From: Oscillospiraceae bacterium
GTDB lineage: Bacteria; Bacillota; Clostridia; Oscillospirales; Ruminococcaceae
Direction of reading: 5' to 3'
Length of the DNA: 32,254 nucleotides
NCBI GenBank assembly: GCA_018434245.1
Contig: JAHDPQ010000141.1
Coordinates: 1 to 32,254, forward strand
In this document: one piece after another, positions 1 through 8,823 of the stretch
Layout: every line of letters starts with the position of its first letter
Numbering within the stretch: position 1 is the stretch's first letter
Position numbers and translations under genes: made by a program
Notes under the pieces: generated by a model
Database searches by the model: none
Told to the model about the DNA's origin: nothing
The model's input: the letters and a program-made list of their open reading frames with translations, nothing else

Positions 1-134
1 GATAACACATTGAGAAGCAACCCGGGATTTTGCACCAACCACTCCTCCGGACAGACATCGGGTCCCGGACCGAACACACTCAGAGCTCCGGTAATGTCTC
101 CCTCCAACAGCATCGGGCTTTCCAAATCCAACAT
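1..134 (-). CDS. Partial CDS running off the left edge, unknown function
   Basis: The reading frame starts at ATG 134-132 and stays open to the window edge, giving 44 residues that begin MLDLESPMLLEGDITGAL. The start is supported by a full AGGAGG Shine-Dalgarno six bases upstream. The gene lies 98 bases after the argS stop on the same strand, so it is probably cotranscribed with argS. The frame is also open further upstream, so a longer start cannot be fully excluded, but no other start has as good a ribosome site. I do not recognise the family from this fragment. Confidence 0.6.
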   Translation of the reverse strand, partial: MLDLESPMLLEGDITGALSVFGPGPDVCPEEWLVQNPGLLLNVL

Positions 135-232
135 GAAACTCCTCCTGTCGCCTATGTCCACCAGGAACCTTTCCGCCTTCCAACGGGGCAAGACCTGCGG
201 TCTTTCCGTTCCCAATGGCCTTCTGATGGTGT

Positions 233-1936
233 TTACATGCTTTCGGGCGCGTCAATGCCCAACAGTCTGAGAGTGTTTGCCAAAGCGGTTCGCACGCAGA
301 GACAGAGACAGAGCCTTGCCTGCATCAGAGGTTCCTCCTCGGGAACGTTGACACGGCAGGCACCGTAAAACTTGTGAAACAGGTTGGCGAGATCGGTGAC
401 GTAGTGAGTTAGGGCACTGGGATCGTACCGCTCGGTCACCGAGATAATCTCTCCGGGGAGCTGGGCCAGCCTGCGGATCAGGGCGATCTCCTCGGGAGCG
501 GAAAGCAGCAGCAACTCCTCCTGCGTCACCTTGCGGGGGGTGACACCCCCTTCTTCCAGCTTACGCAGAATGCTGCAAATTCTGGCGTGGGCGTACTGAA
601 CATAGTAAACCGGGTTTTGGCTGCTTTGCTCCACCGCCAGATCCAGATCAAAATCCATAGAGGAACCGGGAGACTGCATGTTGAAGAAGAAGCGGGCGGC
701 ATCCACCTCCACATCGTCCAAAAGATCCCGCAGAGTCACCGAGCGGCCGCTGCGCTTGCTCATCCGGTAGGGCTCGCCATCCTTCATCAGTCGAACCAGC
801 TGCATCAGCACAATGTCCAGCGCATCGCCGGAAAGCCCTGCGGCATCCATGGCACCCTTGAGCCGGGCCACGTGGCCGTGGTGGTCGGCCCCCCACACGT
901 CGATGACGGTATCAAAACCCCGCAGGGCAAATTTGTCGTAGTGGTAGGCAATATCGGCGGCAAAATAGGTGGCGTTACCATTACCGCGGATTAGCACCTC
1001 GTCTTTTTCCGCCCCGAACTCAGAAGCCCGGTACCACAGGGCGCCCTCCTTTTCGTAGGTCAGCCCCTTGTCGGTGAGAATCCCCACCACCTTGTCCACC
1101 AGCCCCTTCTCGTACAGGGAGGACTCGTGGAACCAACGGTCGTAGCGGATGCGATAGTGGGAAAGGTCATCCTTCATGGCTTGGATGTTCTTGGGCAGGG
1201 CGTAGTCCACCAGCACCTGCCTGCGCTCCTCCTCGGAGGTGTGGAGGAACTTATCCCCGTGGATGGCGGCGAACTCCTTTACCCGGTCTTTGATGTCCTC
1301 GCCCTGATAGCCGTCCTCGGGGAAGGGATGGGCCTCCTCCCCCTGATAATGCTGAAGGTAGCGGACGTTGAGGGAAAGGGCAAACTTTTCGATCTGATTA
1401 CCGGCATCATTGATATAAAATTCCCGGGTGACATCGTAGCCGGCAGCGTCCAAAGCGGCGGCCAGAGCGTCGCCGATGGCGCCTCCCCTGGCGTTGCCCA
1501 TGTGCATGGGGCCGGTGGGGTTGGCGGAAACAAACTCCACCATCACCTTTTTACCGCCTCCGGTTTCGGTGCGGCCAAAGGCTTCTCCCAATGTGTCGAT
1601 GGATTCCACCACAGCGGCAAACCACTTGGGCTTGAGGAAGAAGTTGAGAAAACCGGGGCCGGCGCTTTCGGCCCGGGTAAACCAGGTATTGGAAAAATCA
1701 AGATGATTTAGAATAGCAGATGCAATTTTGGGGGGAGCGCAGCGGAATGCCCGGGCTCCCGCCATGGCAATGTTGGAGGCAAAATCCCCGTGAGAGGTGT
1801 CGGCGGGAATTTCCACCGCAAAAGCCGGGATTTCCGCCTCAGGCAGCTCCTGCGCCTTGACAGCGGCTTCCAGAGCGGCAAGAATCATCTCCCGCACCTG
1901 AGCTGCGGCATCCCGGACCGGATTGTTCGACGTCAT
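233..1936 (-). CDS. argS: Arginyl-tRNA synthetase
   Basis: Class I aminoacyl-tRNA synthetase of 567 residues that charges tRNA-Arg with arginine in the cytoplasm. The N-terminal additional domain is followed by the class I signature in its ArgRS form, HMGN at residues 145-148 within SANPTGPMHMGNARGG. The second signature appears as MSKR (context YRMSKRSGRS) at about residue 390. The C-terminal part, ending LANTLRLLGIDAPESM, is the DALR anticodon-binding domain. Length is normal for the family. The ATG at 1936 has GGAGAG about nine bases upstream. It follows the DUF1934 gene by 51 bases on the same strand, an arrangement also found in other Firmicutes (ywiB-argS). Unlike cysS, tyrS and thrS in this window, it has no visible T-box. 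Confidence 0.97.
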   Translation of the reverse strand: MTSNNPVRDAAAQVREMILAALEAAVKAQELPEAEIPAFAVEIPADTSHGDFASNIAMAGARAFRCAPPKIASAILNHLDFSNTWFTRAESAGPGFLNFFLKPKWFAAVVESIDTLGEAFGRTETGGGKKVMVEFVSANPTGPMHMGNARGGAIGDALAAALDAAGYDVTREFYINDAGNQIEKFALSLNVRYLQHYQGEEAHPFPEDGYQGEDIKDRVKEFAAIHGDKFLHTSEEERRQVLVDYALPKNIQAMKDDLSHYRIRYDRWFHESSLYEKGLVDKVVGILTDKGLTYEKEGALWYRASEFGAEKDEVLIRGNGNATYFAADIAYHYDKFALRGFDTVIDVWGADHHGHVARLKGAMDAAGLSGDALDIVLMQLVRLMKDGEPYRMSKRSGRSVTLRDLLDDVEVDAARFFFNMQSPGSSMDFDLDLAVEQSSQNPVYYVQYAHARICSILRKLEEGGVTPRKVTQEELLLLSAPEEIALIRRLAQLPGEIISVTERYDPSALTHYVTDLANLFHKFYGACRVNVPEEEPLMQARLCLCLCVRTALANTLRLLGIDAPESM

Positions 1937-1987
1937 GTGTGTTTTCTCTCCTCTGTTTGATGCAAGTTAAAAGCAGCGGTTCAGCCC

Positions 1988-2410
1988 TTAGCTTTCCCGA
2001 ATGCTGATGTACATTTCGTTTTCGCTGGAATACATAGAGTTGATGTCCAGAGAGTACTTGAATTCCAGATTGCCCCCGGCATCGGTGAGGTTGGACTTGA
2101 TGCGGCTGCCCAGCACCCCCACCATCAAATCACCGTAGCCTACATCGTAATAGCACTGGTGGCGAACTCCCCGCTGGACAATCAGCTGGGAGTTCGCGGT
2201 TCCGGAGCGCTCCAACGTCACCATGTCCTCTTTTTCCACCTTGAGGGTGGTGCGGGAACCTTCGAACCCGGTGGCTTCGCTCTCCTCATAGCTGATGTAA
2301 TAACAGCCGTTTTTCTTATAGTACTGTCCGGTGGTAAACAGCTCGATGACATCCTGATCATCCTGACTGTTATATACCCCCTTGATGCTAATCAGCACGT
2401 CCTTTTTCAT
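1988..2410 (-). CDS. DUF1934 (YwiB-like) beta-barrel protein
   Basis: Small cytoplasmic protein of 140 residues beginning MKKDVLISIKGVYNSQDDQD. It shows the DUF1934 pattern: a short N-terminal strand, a YYISYEESEATGFEG segment, then KVEKEDMVTLERSG and a C-terminal strand-rich half ending in DINSMYSSENEMYISIRES. Family members are calycin-like barrels of unknown biochemical role that usually neighbour argS. The frame is open to an ATG at 2479, but only the ATG at 2410 has a ribosome site (AAGGGG eight bases upstream), and it gives the usual family length. Probably the first gene of a DUF1934-argS operon, transcribed from the extended -10 promoter near 2573. Confidence 0.85.
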   Translation of the reverse strand: MKKDVLISIKGVYNSQDDQDVIELFTTGQYYKKNGCYYISYEESEATGFEGSRTTLKVEKEDMVTLERSGTANSQLIVQRGVRHQCYYDVGYGDLMVGVLGSRIKSNLTDAGGNLEFKYSLDINSMYSSENEMYISIRES

Positions 2411-2572
2411 ACCATTATCCCCTTGCGCCAAAGCAGCGGGCGCATCTTTAGTTCTTTTATTTTGACGGATGCCGCTCATGGACCGCAGCAGTCTCGATGA
2501 TCAGCAAGCTTTCTCTGGGACATCCCAGCAGGTAAGGGACCCCAAGCATGGTGCTGCCCCAGTCTTTTGGTT

Positions 2573-2581
2573 ATTATACCA
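2573..2581 (-). promoter_or_regulatory. Extended -10 promoter for the DUF1934-argS operon
   Basis: On the minus strand the sequence TGGTATAAT is a perfect -10 with a TGN extension. No good -35 is present. Transcription would start near 2566, leaving about 155 bases of leader before the DUF1934 start. The leader contains no T-box motif. Confidence 0.45.
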
Positions 2582-2590
2582 CGAATAAGG

Positions 2591-2612
2591 GGCCCAAGGG
2601 AAGCCTTGAGCC
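2591..2612 (-). terminator. Weak hairpin after the sugar isomerase gene
   Basis: Inverted repeat GGCTCAAGG / CCTTGGGCC with a four-base loop, read on the minus strand 68 bases after the isomerase stop. It is followed by CCTTATT rather than a clean T-run, so it is only a candidate terminator. It lies just upstream of the argS operon -10. Confidence 0.3.
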
Positions 2613-2679
2613 AATTATTCAGGGTTTCTTCATTTTTAAGGATGATGGGGGAAGAAAACTTCTGCTTTGGCAACTGGGG

Positions 2680-3585
2680 TCAAACTTCCAGAGCCTTCGC
2701 CCGGCCGCAGCGAGCCATAGCGGCCTCCACCTCTTTGCGTACCCGCTGCTGAATCTGACGGTGAAAAGGCACATACCGTCCGTTATCGTATTCGCAGAGG
2801 AAAATCCCCTGATACCCGCTGGCAGCAATGATATCAAAGGCCTCCGCCAGTGGAACCTTTCCCCAAAAAGGCGGCAGGTGCAGATCCCCCTGACCCAACG
2901 CAATGCGCAGGGTGGGAGAGGAGTTGCGGTAAACAAAAAAGTCCTCCAGCCGCATGGGCTCAAAGCGGCCCATATTATCGTTGACATGGAGATGCCCCAG
3001 ATAGGGAGCGCACTCCCGCACCCCGGTGAGAAAATCTCCGCCAAAATACCGGGTAGAAAGATAGAGGTGCCCCAAATCCAGATTCATGCGGTAGCTGGGA
3101 TGATCCACTGCCTTGACCATGGCCAGAGCATGTTCGTAACGCTCCACCTCAATGTTTTCTAAACAGACCGTCACCCCCTGCTGTTGGGCATGGTGGGCAG
3201 CCAGCTGCTGGCTTTCCAGAAACAGCGCTTCCTCTTCTTCTCGGGGGGAGCGCTCCTCGTAATGAACCGTCAGGGTTCGCATTCCAAGCCGAGCACAAAC
3301 ATCGATGGAAGCCATTAAAATTTCCAGCTGCCTTTCCCGGTTATGCCGGGTGCGAAAGTTAAGATCATACATCATATGCCCCGTATAGACCAAGGGAAAG
3401 CGGGAGAAATGCTCCTGAAAATAGGCCAGATAGTCGGGCTGAATCTGGCCGCCTACAATCAGGGGGAAGGTTCCGAGATTGAGCTCTAGTGCATCAAAGC
3501 CGTTTTCTACCACCGTTTGCAGCACCTGTGGCAACTGCTCCACCTTTGCCGCCGCCGGAAAGTTCATACCGATCAGAGCACCCAT
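2680..3585 (-). CDS. Sugar phosphate isomerase/epimerase-like TIM barrel protein
   Basis: A 301-residue protein of the xylose isomerase-like TIM barrel superfamily (AP endonuclease 2 fold), cytoplasmic. Likely metal ligands typical of the fold are visible: H70 (YTGH), H108 (TVHYE), E143 (CLENIE), D170 and H173 (NLDLGH), H200 (GHLHVND) and D234-H236 (GQGDLH). The pattern LDLGHLYLS...GHLHVNDN with GxGDxxxP is typical of sugar isomerases and epimerases rather than DNA-repair endonuclease IV. The substrate cannot be read from the sequence. The gene is monocistronic from a perfect promoter (TTGACA-17-TATAAT) and diverges from a metallo-hydrolase. The start is the first ATG; its Shine-Dalgarno (GGAG at 11 bases or GAGG at 2) is not ideally placed. 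Confidence 0.85.
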   Translation of the reverse strand: MGALIGMNFPAAAKVEQLPQVLQTVVENGFDALELNLGTFPLIVGGQIQPDYLAYFQEHFSRFPLVYTGHMMYDLNFRTRHNRERQLEILMASIDVCARLGMRTLTVHYEERSPREEEEALFLESQQLAAHHAQQQGVTVCLENIEVERYEHALAMVKAVDHPSYRMNLDLGHLYLSTRYFGGDFLTGVRECAPYLGHLHVNDNMGRFEPMRLEDFFVYRNSSPTLRIALGQGDLHLPPFWGKVPLAEAFDIIAASGYQGIFLCEYDNGRYVPFHRQIQQRVRKEVEAAMARCGRAKALEV

Positions 3586-3624
3586 TTCCTCATCATCTCC
3601 GTAAACGTTTGTGTTGACAGTTTT

Positions 3625-3653
3625 ATTATACGGGATTGTCCAAGGGTTGTCAA
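3625..3653 (-). promoter_or_regulatory. Perfect sigma-A promoter for the sugar isomerase gene
   Basis: On the minus strand: TTGACA (3653-3648), a 17-base spacer, TATAAT (3630-3625). Both hexamers match consensus exactly. It lies 40 bases upstream of the ATG at 3585. Confidence 0.85.
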
Positions 3654-3677
3654 TGCAGGATTTCCGCCAAACAGCAG

Positions 3678-3706
3678 TTGACTTCCACTCTTGGGAATCC
3701 TATAAT
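3678..3706 (+). promoter_or_regulatory. Sigma-A promoter for the metallo-hydrolase gene
   Basis: TTGACT (3678-3683), a 17-base spacer, TATAAT (3701-3706). It lies 25 bases before the ATG at 3732 and is back-to-back with the isomerase promoter, the two -35 elements being 24 bases apart. Confidence 0.85.
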
Positions 3707-3731
3707 ACAGGTAGAAGAGGAGGGACTTGCC

Positions 3732-4610
3732 ATGAGCTGTTTTTATGCACTAAATGCGGGAAAGGCTGATTGTCTGGTGCTTCGTCTGTCTCTGGGGAAA
3801 GAAATGGCCACCGTGGTGGTGGACGGAGGCACCAGAAGAGACCTCCGCAATCCCCTCCCCTGTTTTTTAAAGGAGCTGGGGGTATCCCAAATTGATTTAA
3901 TGATTTTAACCCATATCCACCAGGATCATCAGGGCTTTTTGCTGGAAACATCGCAAACGTTTCCAGTTAAAGAGGCGGTGCTTCCCTACCCTCCTATCCC
4001 ACTGCCTGTAGAAAAACTGGATGCTCTGTACAGCCAAAAGCAGGCCGCCAACCTGAGGGCCTACAATGCTCTTTACCACAGTCTGGAGAGAACCTGCCAC
4101 CTTTACACCACCTACCCCTTTACCGGGCCGGGGCAATACGTCTTTGGAGAGTACACCCTGACCTGTCTCTATCCCCAGCTGGGCACGGTTTCCCCGGTTT
4201 GGGGTACCTACCAAAGGATTCTGGAGACTCCCACCGAGGATGCTCAAGCCATTGCCGACCAGGGTCGGGGGGCCATCAACGGGGATAGCTCCCTCTGGCT
4301 ACTGGAAAAAGGTGGTGAGGCCCTCCTCCTCCTTTGTGGCGACGGGCTGGACCTTCACGTTGCCCAAAGCTGCCGCCGCCATGCGGTCGGGCAGGTAGGG
4401 ATCATCAAGCTCTCTCACCACGGCCGCAACGACAAGGGCCGGGTCTACTACACCCCCCAAACCATCCAGAGCCTCCATCCCCATACCGTTGTGGTTTCGG
4501 CCGACGAGACGGTGTCTGCCCTCTACCGCAGCCAGTTTCAGTCCGTTGCGCCCAAGGCAAAGCTTCTCGTCACCTGCGAGGCAGAGCGCTTCTACGCACT
4601 GCCTCTATAG
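3732..4610 (+). CDS. Metallo-beta-lactamase-fold hydrolase (ComEC/Rec2-like MBL domain)
   Basis: A 292-residue cytoplasmic protein with no signal peptide or membrane segment. The metal-binding signature is HIHQDH at residues 61-66 (LTHIHQDHQG), followed by a GDG motif near residue 204 and LSHHGRND at 228-234. This is the layout of the MBL domain found at the C-terminus of ComEC and in stand-alone relatives, some of which are nucleases or phosphodiesterases. The substrate is unknown. The frame is open for 32 codons upstream, but ATG 3732 is chosen because GAGGAGGG lies seven bases before it and because the promoter -10 ends at 3706. Transcribed alone; a hairpin terminator follows at 4638. Confidence 0.85.
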   Translation: MSCFYALNAGKADCLVLRLSLGKEMATVVVDGGTRRDLRNPLPCFLKELGVSQIDLMILTHIHQDHQGFLLETSQTFPVKEAVLPYPPIPLPVEKLDALYSQKQAANLRAYNALYHSLERTCHLYTTYPFTGPGQYVFGEYTLTCLYPQLGTVSPVWGTYQRILETPTEDAQAIADQGRGAINGDSSLWLLEKGGEALLLLCGDGLDLHVAQSCRRHAVGQVGIIKLSHHGRNDKGRVYYTPQTIQSLHPHTVVVSADETVSALYRSQFQSVAPKAKLLVTCEAERFYALPL

Positions 4611-4637
4611 AACCACGTCCATCCGACAGATGCAACA

Positions 4638-4684
4638 AGCGCCCTCCATCGCTGTTTTCCAGCGGCGGAAGGCGCTCTTTTCAT
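4638..4684 (+). terminator. Intrinsic terminator after the metallo-hydrolase gene
   Basis: Hairpin with outer arms AGCGCC / GGCGCT, inner arms TCC / GGA, and a CGCTG-tttt-CAGCG top, followed by CTTTTC. It lies between two convergent genes and could also act on the minus-strand transporter transcript. Confidence 0.75.
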
Positions 4685-4721
4685 GATCTCATAGGTTGTC
4701 CCAGTATGTTTTGCGTTGGAG

Positions 4722-6119
4722 TTAGATGGTGATCCATCCCAAAACGCTGCCAACGGAAAGCAGCAGAATGGCAATCAGGCAGATGGGAGCCAAATAGGCA
4801 ACGGAAAGGTTGTACATTTTTTGCAGCTGGAAGGGAGAGGACGCTTTGATTTCTTCCCCAATCTTTTTGCGTCCCACCACCCGCACAATCAGCAGGCAAG
4901 TGCACAGGGCACCAATGGGCATCATAATGGAGTTGGTGATAAAATCCAAAAAGTCCAGCACCGACATGCCAAAGGGCTGAATGAAATCCCACATGTTAAA
5001 GCCAAAGGCACAGAGGGTTCCCACGGTGATGATGATGAGGCTCATCAGTACACCGCATTTATTGCGGCTCCATCCGGTCTGATCCTGAAAGGTGGCAACG
5101 CCGGTCTCCATCAGGGAGATGGCGCTGGTCAGGGCGGCAAACAGAACCATTAGGAAAAAGGCGGCACCAACAATGCTACCCAGACCCATGCTGGCAAACA
5201 CCTTGGGAATGGTAATAAACATCAAAGAGGGGCCAGAGTTGAGGGCGTCGGCATCTCCGCCGGAAAAGGCAAACACAGCAGGGATGATCATCAGGCCGGC
5301 CAGCATGGCAACGGAGGTGTCGAATATCGCCACCTGCTTGGTGGTTTTTTCAATATCTACATCCTTTTGAATATAGGAGCCGTAGGTGTACAAAATCCCC
5401 ATGGCAATGGAAAGGGAAAAGAACAGTTGCCCGAGAGCAGCGCCTACGGTCAGAAGGGAGAACTTGCTCAGGTCGGGAATCAGGAAATACTTGACGCCTT
5501 CCATGGCACCGGGGCGGGTCATGGAGTAGACCGCAATGATAACCGCCAATACTAGCAGAATCGGCATCATGATGGTGGAGGTTTTTTCCACACCGTTGAC
5601 AATACCGCAAAACACCACCACAATTACCATGGCGGCAAAAAGCAAGAAGCAAACTTCCATCCCCATGGGAGATGAGATAAAGTTTCCAAAATAGCCGTCT
5701 TCCACCACATTTTGGGAGTTGCCGATCATATACTCAAACAAATACTTGACCACCCAACCACCGATGACACAGTAATACGGGGCAATCAGCATAGGTACAA
5801 TCGCGTTGACCCAACCGCCAAGCTTAAAGTGCAGGCCTTTGCCAAAGGTGCCAAAGGCACCTACAGGACTTTTGCCGGTCATGCGGCCCAGAGCGGTTTC
5901 TGAGATAATCAGGGTATAGCCAAAGGTTACCAACAGAATCAGGTAAACCAGCAGAAACATTCCGCCACCATATTTTGCGGCCAAGTAGGGGAACCGCCAG
6001 ATATTTCCCAGTCCCACTGCGGAACCTGCTACGGCCATTACATAGCCCACGCTGCCGGTAAAGCCTTTCTTTTCCGGAGCGGATGGACTATGGCCCGCAT
6101 TTTGATTTTGTTCACTCAT
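4722..6119 (-). CDS. Sodium-dependent transporter, neurotransmitter:sodium symporter (NSS/SNF) family
   Basis: A 465-residue polytopic inner-membrane protein of the LeuT-fold NSS family, which imports amino acids or related amines with sodium. TM1 carries the family signature AGSAVGLGNIWRFPYLA (residues 31-47), which contributes substrate and sodium sites in its unwound middle. The TM6-like FFSLSIAMGILYTYGSY segment is also characteristic. Roughly 11-12 hydrophobic segments are visible, as in bacterial tryptophan or hydrophobic amino acid transporters such as TnaT and MhsT. The substrate cannot be assigned. The frame continues upstream to 6179, but ATG 6119 (MSEQNQNAG) is preceded by GAGGTGAGAGG, so it is the likely start. 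It is separated from cysS by a terminator and has its own promoter. Confidence 0.92.
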   Translation of the reverse strand: MSEQNQNAGHSPSAPEKKGFTGSVGYVMAVAGSAVGLGNIWRFPYLAAKYGGGMFLLVYLILLVTFGYTLIISETALGRMTGKSPVGAFGTFGKGLHFKLGGWVNAIVPMLIAPYYCVIGGWVVKYLFEYMIGNSQNVVEDGYFGNFISSPMGMEVCFLLFAAMVIVVVFCGIVNGVEKTSTIMMPILLVLAVIIAVYSMTRPGAMEGVKYFLIPDLSKFSLLTVGAALGQLFFSLSIAMGILYTYGSYIQKDVDIEKTTKQVAIFDTSVAMLAGLMIIPAVFAFSGGDADALNSGPSLMFITIPKVFASMGLGSIVGAAFFLMVLFAALTSAISLMETGVATFQDQTGWSRNKCGVLMSLIIITVGTLCAFGFNMWDFIQPFGMSVLDFLDFITNSIMMPIGALCTCLLIVRVVGRKKIGEEIKASSPFQLQKMYNLSVAYLAPICLIAILLLSVGSVLGWITI

Positions 6120-6150
6120 TCCTCTCACCTCAAATATAATGATTCTTTCT

Positions 6151-6179
6151 ATTTTACCATCGAAACCGTTTTCAAGCAA
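6151..6179 (-). promoter_or_regulatory. Candidate promoter of the NSS transporter gene
   Basis: On the minus strand: TTGCTT (6179-6174), a 17-base spacer, TAAAAT (6156-6151), 32 bases upstream of the start at 6119. Confidence 0.5.
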
Positions 6180-6393
6180 TAGTTACAGAAAACTTATGGC
6201 AAAAATGGTGAATATTACGTTTTCTCGTTCGATAAAGTGGAGGATAAGATAGTATTGAAAGGCTTTTTGTCGAGCCAAAGTGCAGGGCTTTTCTCCCAGA
6301 ATCGGCAATTCTTCCTTCTTTGGGATCAAAGCCATGGAATCTGCTGTTAGCAGTATATGTCTGATGCGATAATTTTTATAGAAAATTTTACAA
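6180..6393. other. Intergenic stretch without a supported gene
   Basis: About 210 AT-rich bases lie between the cysS terminator and the transporter promoter. I see no open frame with a ribosome site and no T-box. The minus strand has short GGGAGAAAAGCC / GGCTTTGATCCC complementarity, but it is too weak to call a riboswitch. Confidence 0.5.
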
Positions 6394-6440
6394 CAAAAAA
6401 TTAGCGGCCATCTCAGGAGAAAACCCTGCGGCGGCCGCTT
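6394..6440 (-). terminator. Intrinsic terminator of the cysE-cysS operon
   Basis: On the minus strand the arms AGCGGCC / GGCCGCT, with inner CAGG / CCTG pairing, are followed by AATTTTTTG. It lies 34 bases past the cysS stop. Confidence 0.85.
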
Positions 6441-6473
6441 GTCAGCTATGGTATATTCCTTAAATAATCTTTA

Positions 6474-7868
6474 TTAATCCTGATGCCATTTGACGCCTTG
6501 GGGGGTATCTTCCAGACGGATGCCCCGAGCTGCCAGCTGATCCCGAATTTCGTCGGCCCGGGCAAAGTTTTTGGCTTTGCGGGCCTGCTGACGCTCCTCA
6601 ATCAGCCCTTCTATTTCCGCATCCAGAGACTGGGGAGCCTTGCGGTTGTACAGAATCCCCATCACGGAGCAAATCTCATCAAAGAGAGCAACCGCTGCCT
6701 GAGCGGCGCTTAAAGAGCGGGTAACGGAAAAATAGGTGTTGCAGTCCCGCACCAGATCAAAGAGGGCGGCCAGGCCGTCGGCGGTGTTGAGGTCGTCGTC
6801 CATGGCGGCGACAAACTGGCCTCTGCGCTGCTCCAACAGGGAGTAGAACTCCTGCTCGCTGCCGTCCTTTTCCCCGTGATTTTTCATGGAAAAATCCAGG
6901 TTGTCGCGACAGCTATAGAGCCGGTCCAGGGCAGCTTTACACTGCTCCAAAATTTCAAAGCTATAGTTGATGGGACTGCGGTAATGAGCCTGCAGGTACA
7001 GGAACTTGATGGGCTCGTAGCCGTACTTTTCCGCCACATCCCGGATGGTGAAGAAATTACCCGCAGACTTGGACATCTTCTTGTTGTCAACGTTGATATA
7101 CCCGTTGTGAATCCAATACCGCACGTAATGTTCCCCGGTGCAGCACTCACTCTGGGCGATTTCGTTTTCGTGGTGGGGGAAAATCAGGTCCTGCCCGCCG
7201 CAGTGGATATCGATGGAGTTGCCCAAATGCTTGCGGACCATGGCAGAGCACTCAATGTGCCAGCCAGGTCTTCCTTTGCCCCAAGGAGAATCCCAGGAGG
7301 GCTCCCCCGGCTTGGCGGATTTCCACAGGGCAAAATCCAGGCCGTCCTCCTTCTGATCAGCCACATCGATACGGGCTCCCGCCTCCAACTCCTCCAGAGG
7401 CTGGTGGCTCAGTTTGCCGTACCCCTCAAACTTCCGGGAGCGGAAGTAGACGTTGCCCTCTACCGCATAGGCGTAGCCCTTATCCTCCAGCTCCTTGACC
7501 AGCGCAATGATCTCCGGCATGGTCTCGGTGGCTTTGGGATGGATGGTGGCCTCCCGTACGCCAAGGCCCTTGGCGTCGATTTCGTACTCCATAATATAGC
7601 GGTTTGCAATCTCTTCGGGAGAGACTCCTTCCTCGTTGGCCTTCCTGATGATCTTATCGTCCACATCGGTGAAATTCTGGACAAAGGTGACCAGATAGCC
7701 CCTGTATTCCAGATAGCGGCGCAACACGTCAAAGACGCAGATGGGCCGACCGTTTCCAATGTGGATGTAGTTGTAGACGGTAGGTCCGCAGGCGTATATC
7801 TTGACCCGTCCCTTCTCCAGAGGAACAAAGGTCTCTTTTTGGCGGGTCAGGGTATTATACAGCTTCAT
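6474..7868 (-). CDS. cysS: Cysteinyl-tRNA synthetase
   Basis: Class I synthetase of 464 residues that charges tRNA-Cys. The HIGH motif is HIGN at residues 36-39 and the KMSKS motif is KMSKS at 264-268. The catalytic zinc site is complete: C27 (YACGPT), C207 (IECSAM), H232 and E236 (FPHHENE), positions that match the E. coli enzyme within two residues. Length is standard. The ATG at 7868 is preceded by GAGGAG and overlaps the 3' end of cysE by 14 bases, so the two genes are translationally linked and share the upstream cysteine T-box. Regulation should therefore be by uncharged tRNA-Cys. Confidence 0.98.
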   Translation of the reverse strand: MKLYNTLTRQKETFVPLEKGRVKIYACGPTVYNYIHIGNGRPICVFDVLRRYLEYRGYLVTFVQNFTDVDDKIIRKANEEGVSPEEIANRYIMEYEIDAKGLGVREATIHPKATETMPEIIALVKELEDKGYAYAVEGNVYFRSRKFEGYGKLSHQPLEELEAGARIDVADQKEDGLDFALWKSAKPGEPSWDSPWGKGRPGWHIECSAMVRKHLGNSIDIHCGGQDLIFPHHENEIAQSECCTGEHYVRYWIHNGYINVDNKKMSKSAGNFFTIRDVAEKYGYEPIKFLYLQAHYRSPINYSFEILEQCKAALDRLYSCRDNLDFSMKNHGEKDGSEQEFYSLLEQRRGQFVAAMDDDLNTADGLAALFDLVRDCNTYFSVTRSLSAAQAAVALFDEICSVMGILYNRKAPQSLDAEIEGLIEERQQARKAKNFARADEIRDQLAARGIRLEDTPQGVKWHQD

Positions 7869-8544
7869 GGTTGCTCTCCTCTTTTTGATGAACGTCCTGT
7901 TTTATTGTTTCCTGTTCAATTTGATCCATTCGCTCCCGCAGACGGCGCAGTTCCACCTGCAGCTTGCACAGCTCCTGAGAAACCGGGTCAGGGATGTGGA
8001 CATGGTCCAGCTGCTGGCGCACCTTTTTGCCCTTGACCCGCACCACCCGGGCGGGAACGCCTACGGCGGTGGCGCCTTCCGGCAAGGGCTGCAGCACTAC
8101 GGCGTTGGAAGCTACCTTGGCTCCGTCCCCAATCTGAAAGGGACCCAGTATCTTGGCGCCGCTCCCCACCATTACGTTTTTCCCCAGAGTGGGGTGGCGC
8201 TTGCCGGTGTCCTTTCCGGTGCCCCCCAAAGTTACCCCCTGATAAAGGGTGCAGCCGTCCCCCACCTCGGCCGTCTCGCCGATGACCACACCCGAGCCGT
8301 GGTCGATGAGGATTCCCCGGCCGATTTTGGCCCCGGGATGGATTTCGATCCCCGTCAAAAAGCGGGAAAACTGACTGATGGCGCGGGCGGGAAAGGGCAG
8401 GCCCTTTTTGTAGAGCCAGTGGGCGGGACGGTGAAGCATCAGAGCGTGGAGCCCCGGATACAGCAACAACACTTCCAGAGCGCTTCTGGCCGCCGGATCC
8501 CGTTCCCGGATTGCCTGGATATCTGCCTTCATTTCCTTGAACAC
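7855..8544 (-). CDS. cysE: Serine O-acetyltransferase
   Basis: Makes O-acetylserine from serine and acetyl-CoA, the first committed step of cysteine synthesis. The protein is the short Firmicutes form of 229 residues. The N-terminal helical part ([20 protein letters not shown]) is followed by a left-handed beta-helix of hexapeptide repeats. The catalytic segment [18 protein letters not shown] and the GVTLGGTGK...KRHPTLG loop are both visible. The start chosen is GTG 8544 ([10 protein letters not shown]), because GGGAG sits eight bases upstream and the protein then aligns with family N-termini; another GTG at 8559 is in frame. It overlaps cysS by 14 bases, so O-acetylserine supply and Cys-tRNA charging are controlled together by the T-box. 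Confidence 0.95.
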   Translation of the reverse strand: MFKEMKADIQAIRERDPAARSALEVLLLYPGLHALMLHRPAHWLYKKGLPFPARAISQFSRFLTGIEIHPGAKIGRGILIDHGSGVVIGETAEVGDGCTLYQGVTLGGTGKDTGKRHPTLGKNVMVGSGAKILGPFQIGDGAKVASNAVVLQPLPEGATAVGVPARVVRVKGKKVRQQLDHVHIPDPVSQELCKLQVELRRLRERMDQIEQETIKQDVHQKEESNHEAV

Positions 8545-8582
8545 AAAAATCACTCCCACTGCAAGTTGTGTGCGGGAGCTAT

Positions 8583-8817
8583 AAAAATACCCCCGCAGTG
8601 CCTATGACAGCACAACAGAGGCGGGTTTTTCCGCGGTTCCACTCTGATTTATCTCTTGGCAGCCCGGTAACGCAGGCAAGGCGGGCGCTGTTAACGCCTG
8701 CTCCCGGGGCGCACTTCCCTGCGTTCCTCTTCCCTCTGCCGCTTTCAGCCGGTGACGGCACTCTCTGTGGTGGAATCGGAAGGATGCAGGTACTCTTCCC
8801 CGATCTTCGCAGATATT
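8583..8817 (-). promoter_or_regulatory. Cysteine-type T-box leader of cysE-cysS
   Basis: Minus-strand leader that senses uncharged tRNA. The conserved T-box sequence AGAGTGGAACCGCGG is at 8645-8631. It is followed by the terminator arms ACCCGCC / GCGGGGGT (8627-8591) and a T-rich tail TATTTTTAT. Stem I features include GGGAAGAGTA near 8780 and an AGAGAG segment near 8770. TGC at 8713-8711 is a plausible cysteine specifier (context GGAAGTGCGCC); that assignment is inferred from position and from the downstream genes. Confidence 0.88.
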
Positions 8818-8823
8818 GAATCT

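Noticed and set aside
2476-2673. Minus-strand frame of 65 codons between the sugar isomerase and the DUF1934 gene
   Set aside because: It begins upstream of the argS operon -10 and has no ribosome site; the region is better read as terminator plus leader.
6876-8036. Plus-strand open frame of 386 codons
   Set aside because: It is antisense to cysS and the end of cysE, with no ribosome site or domain.
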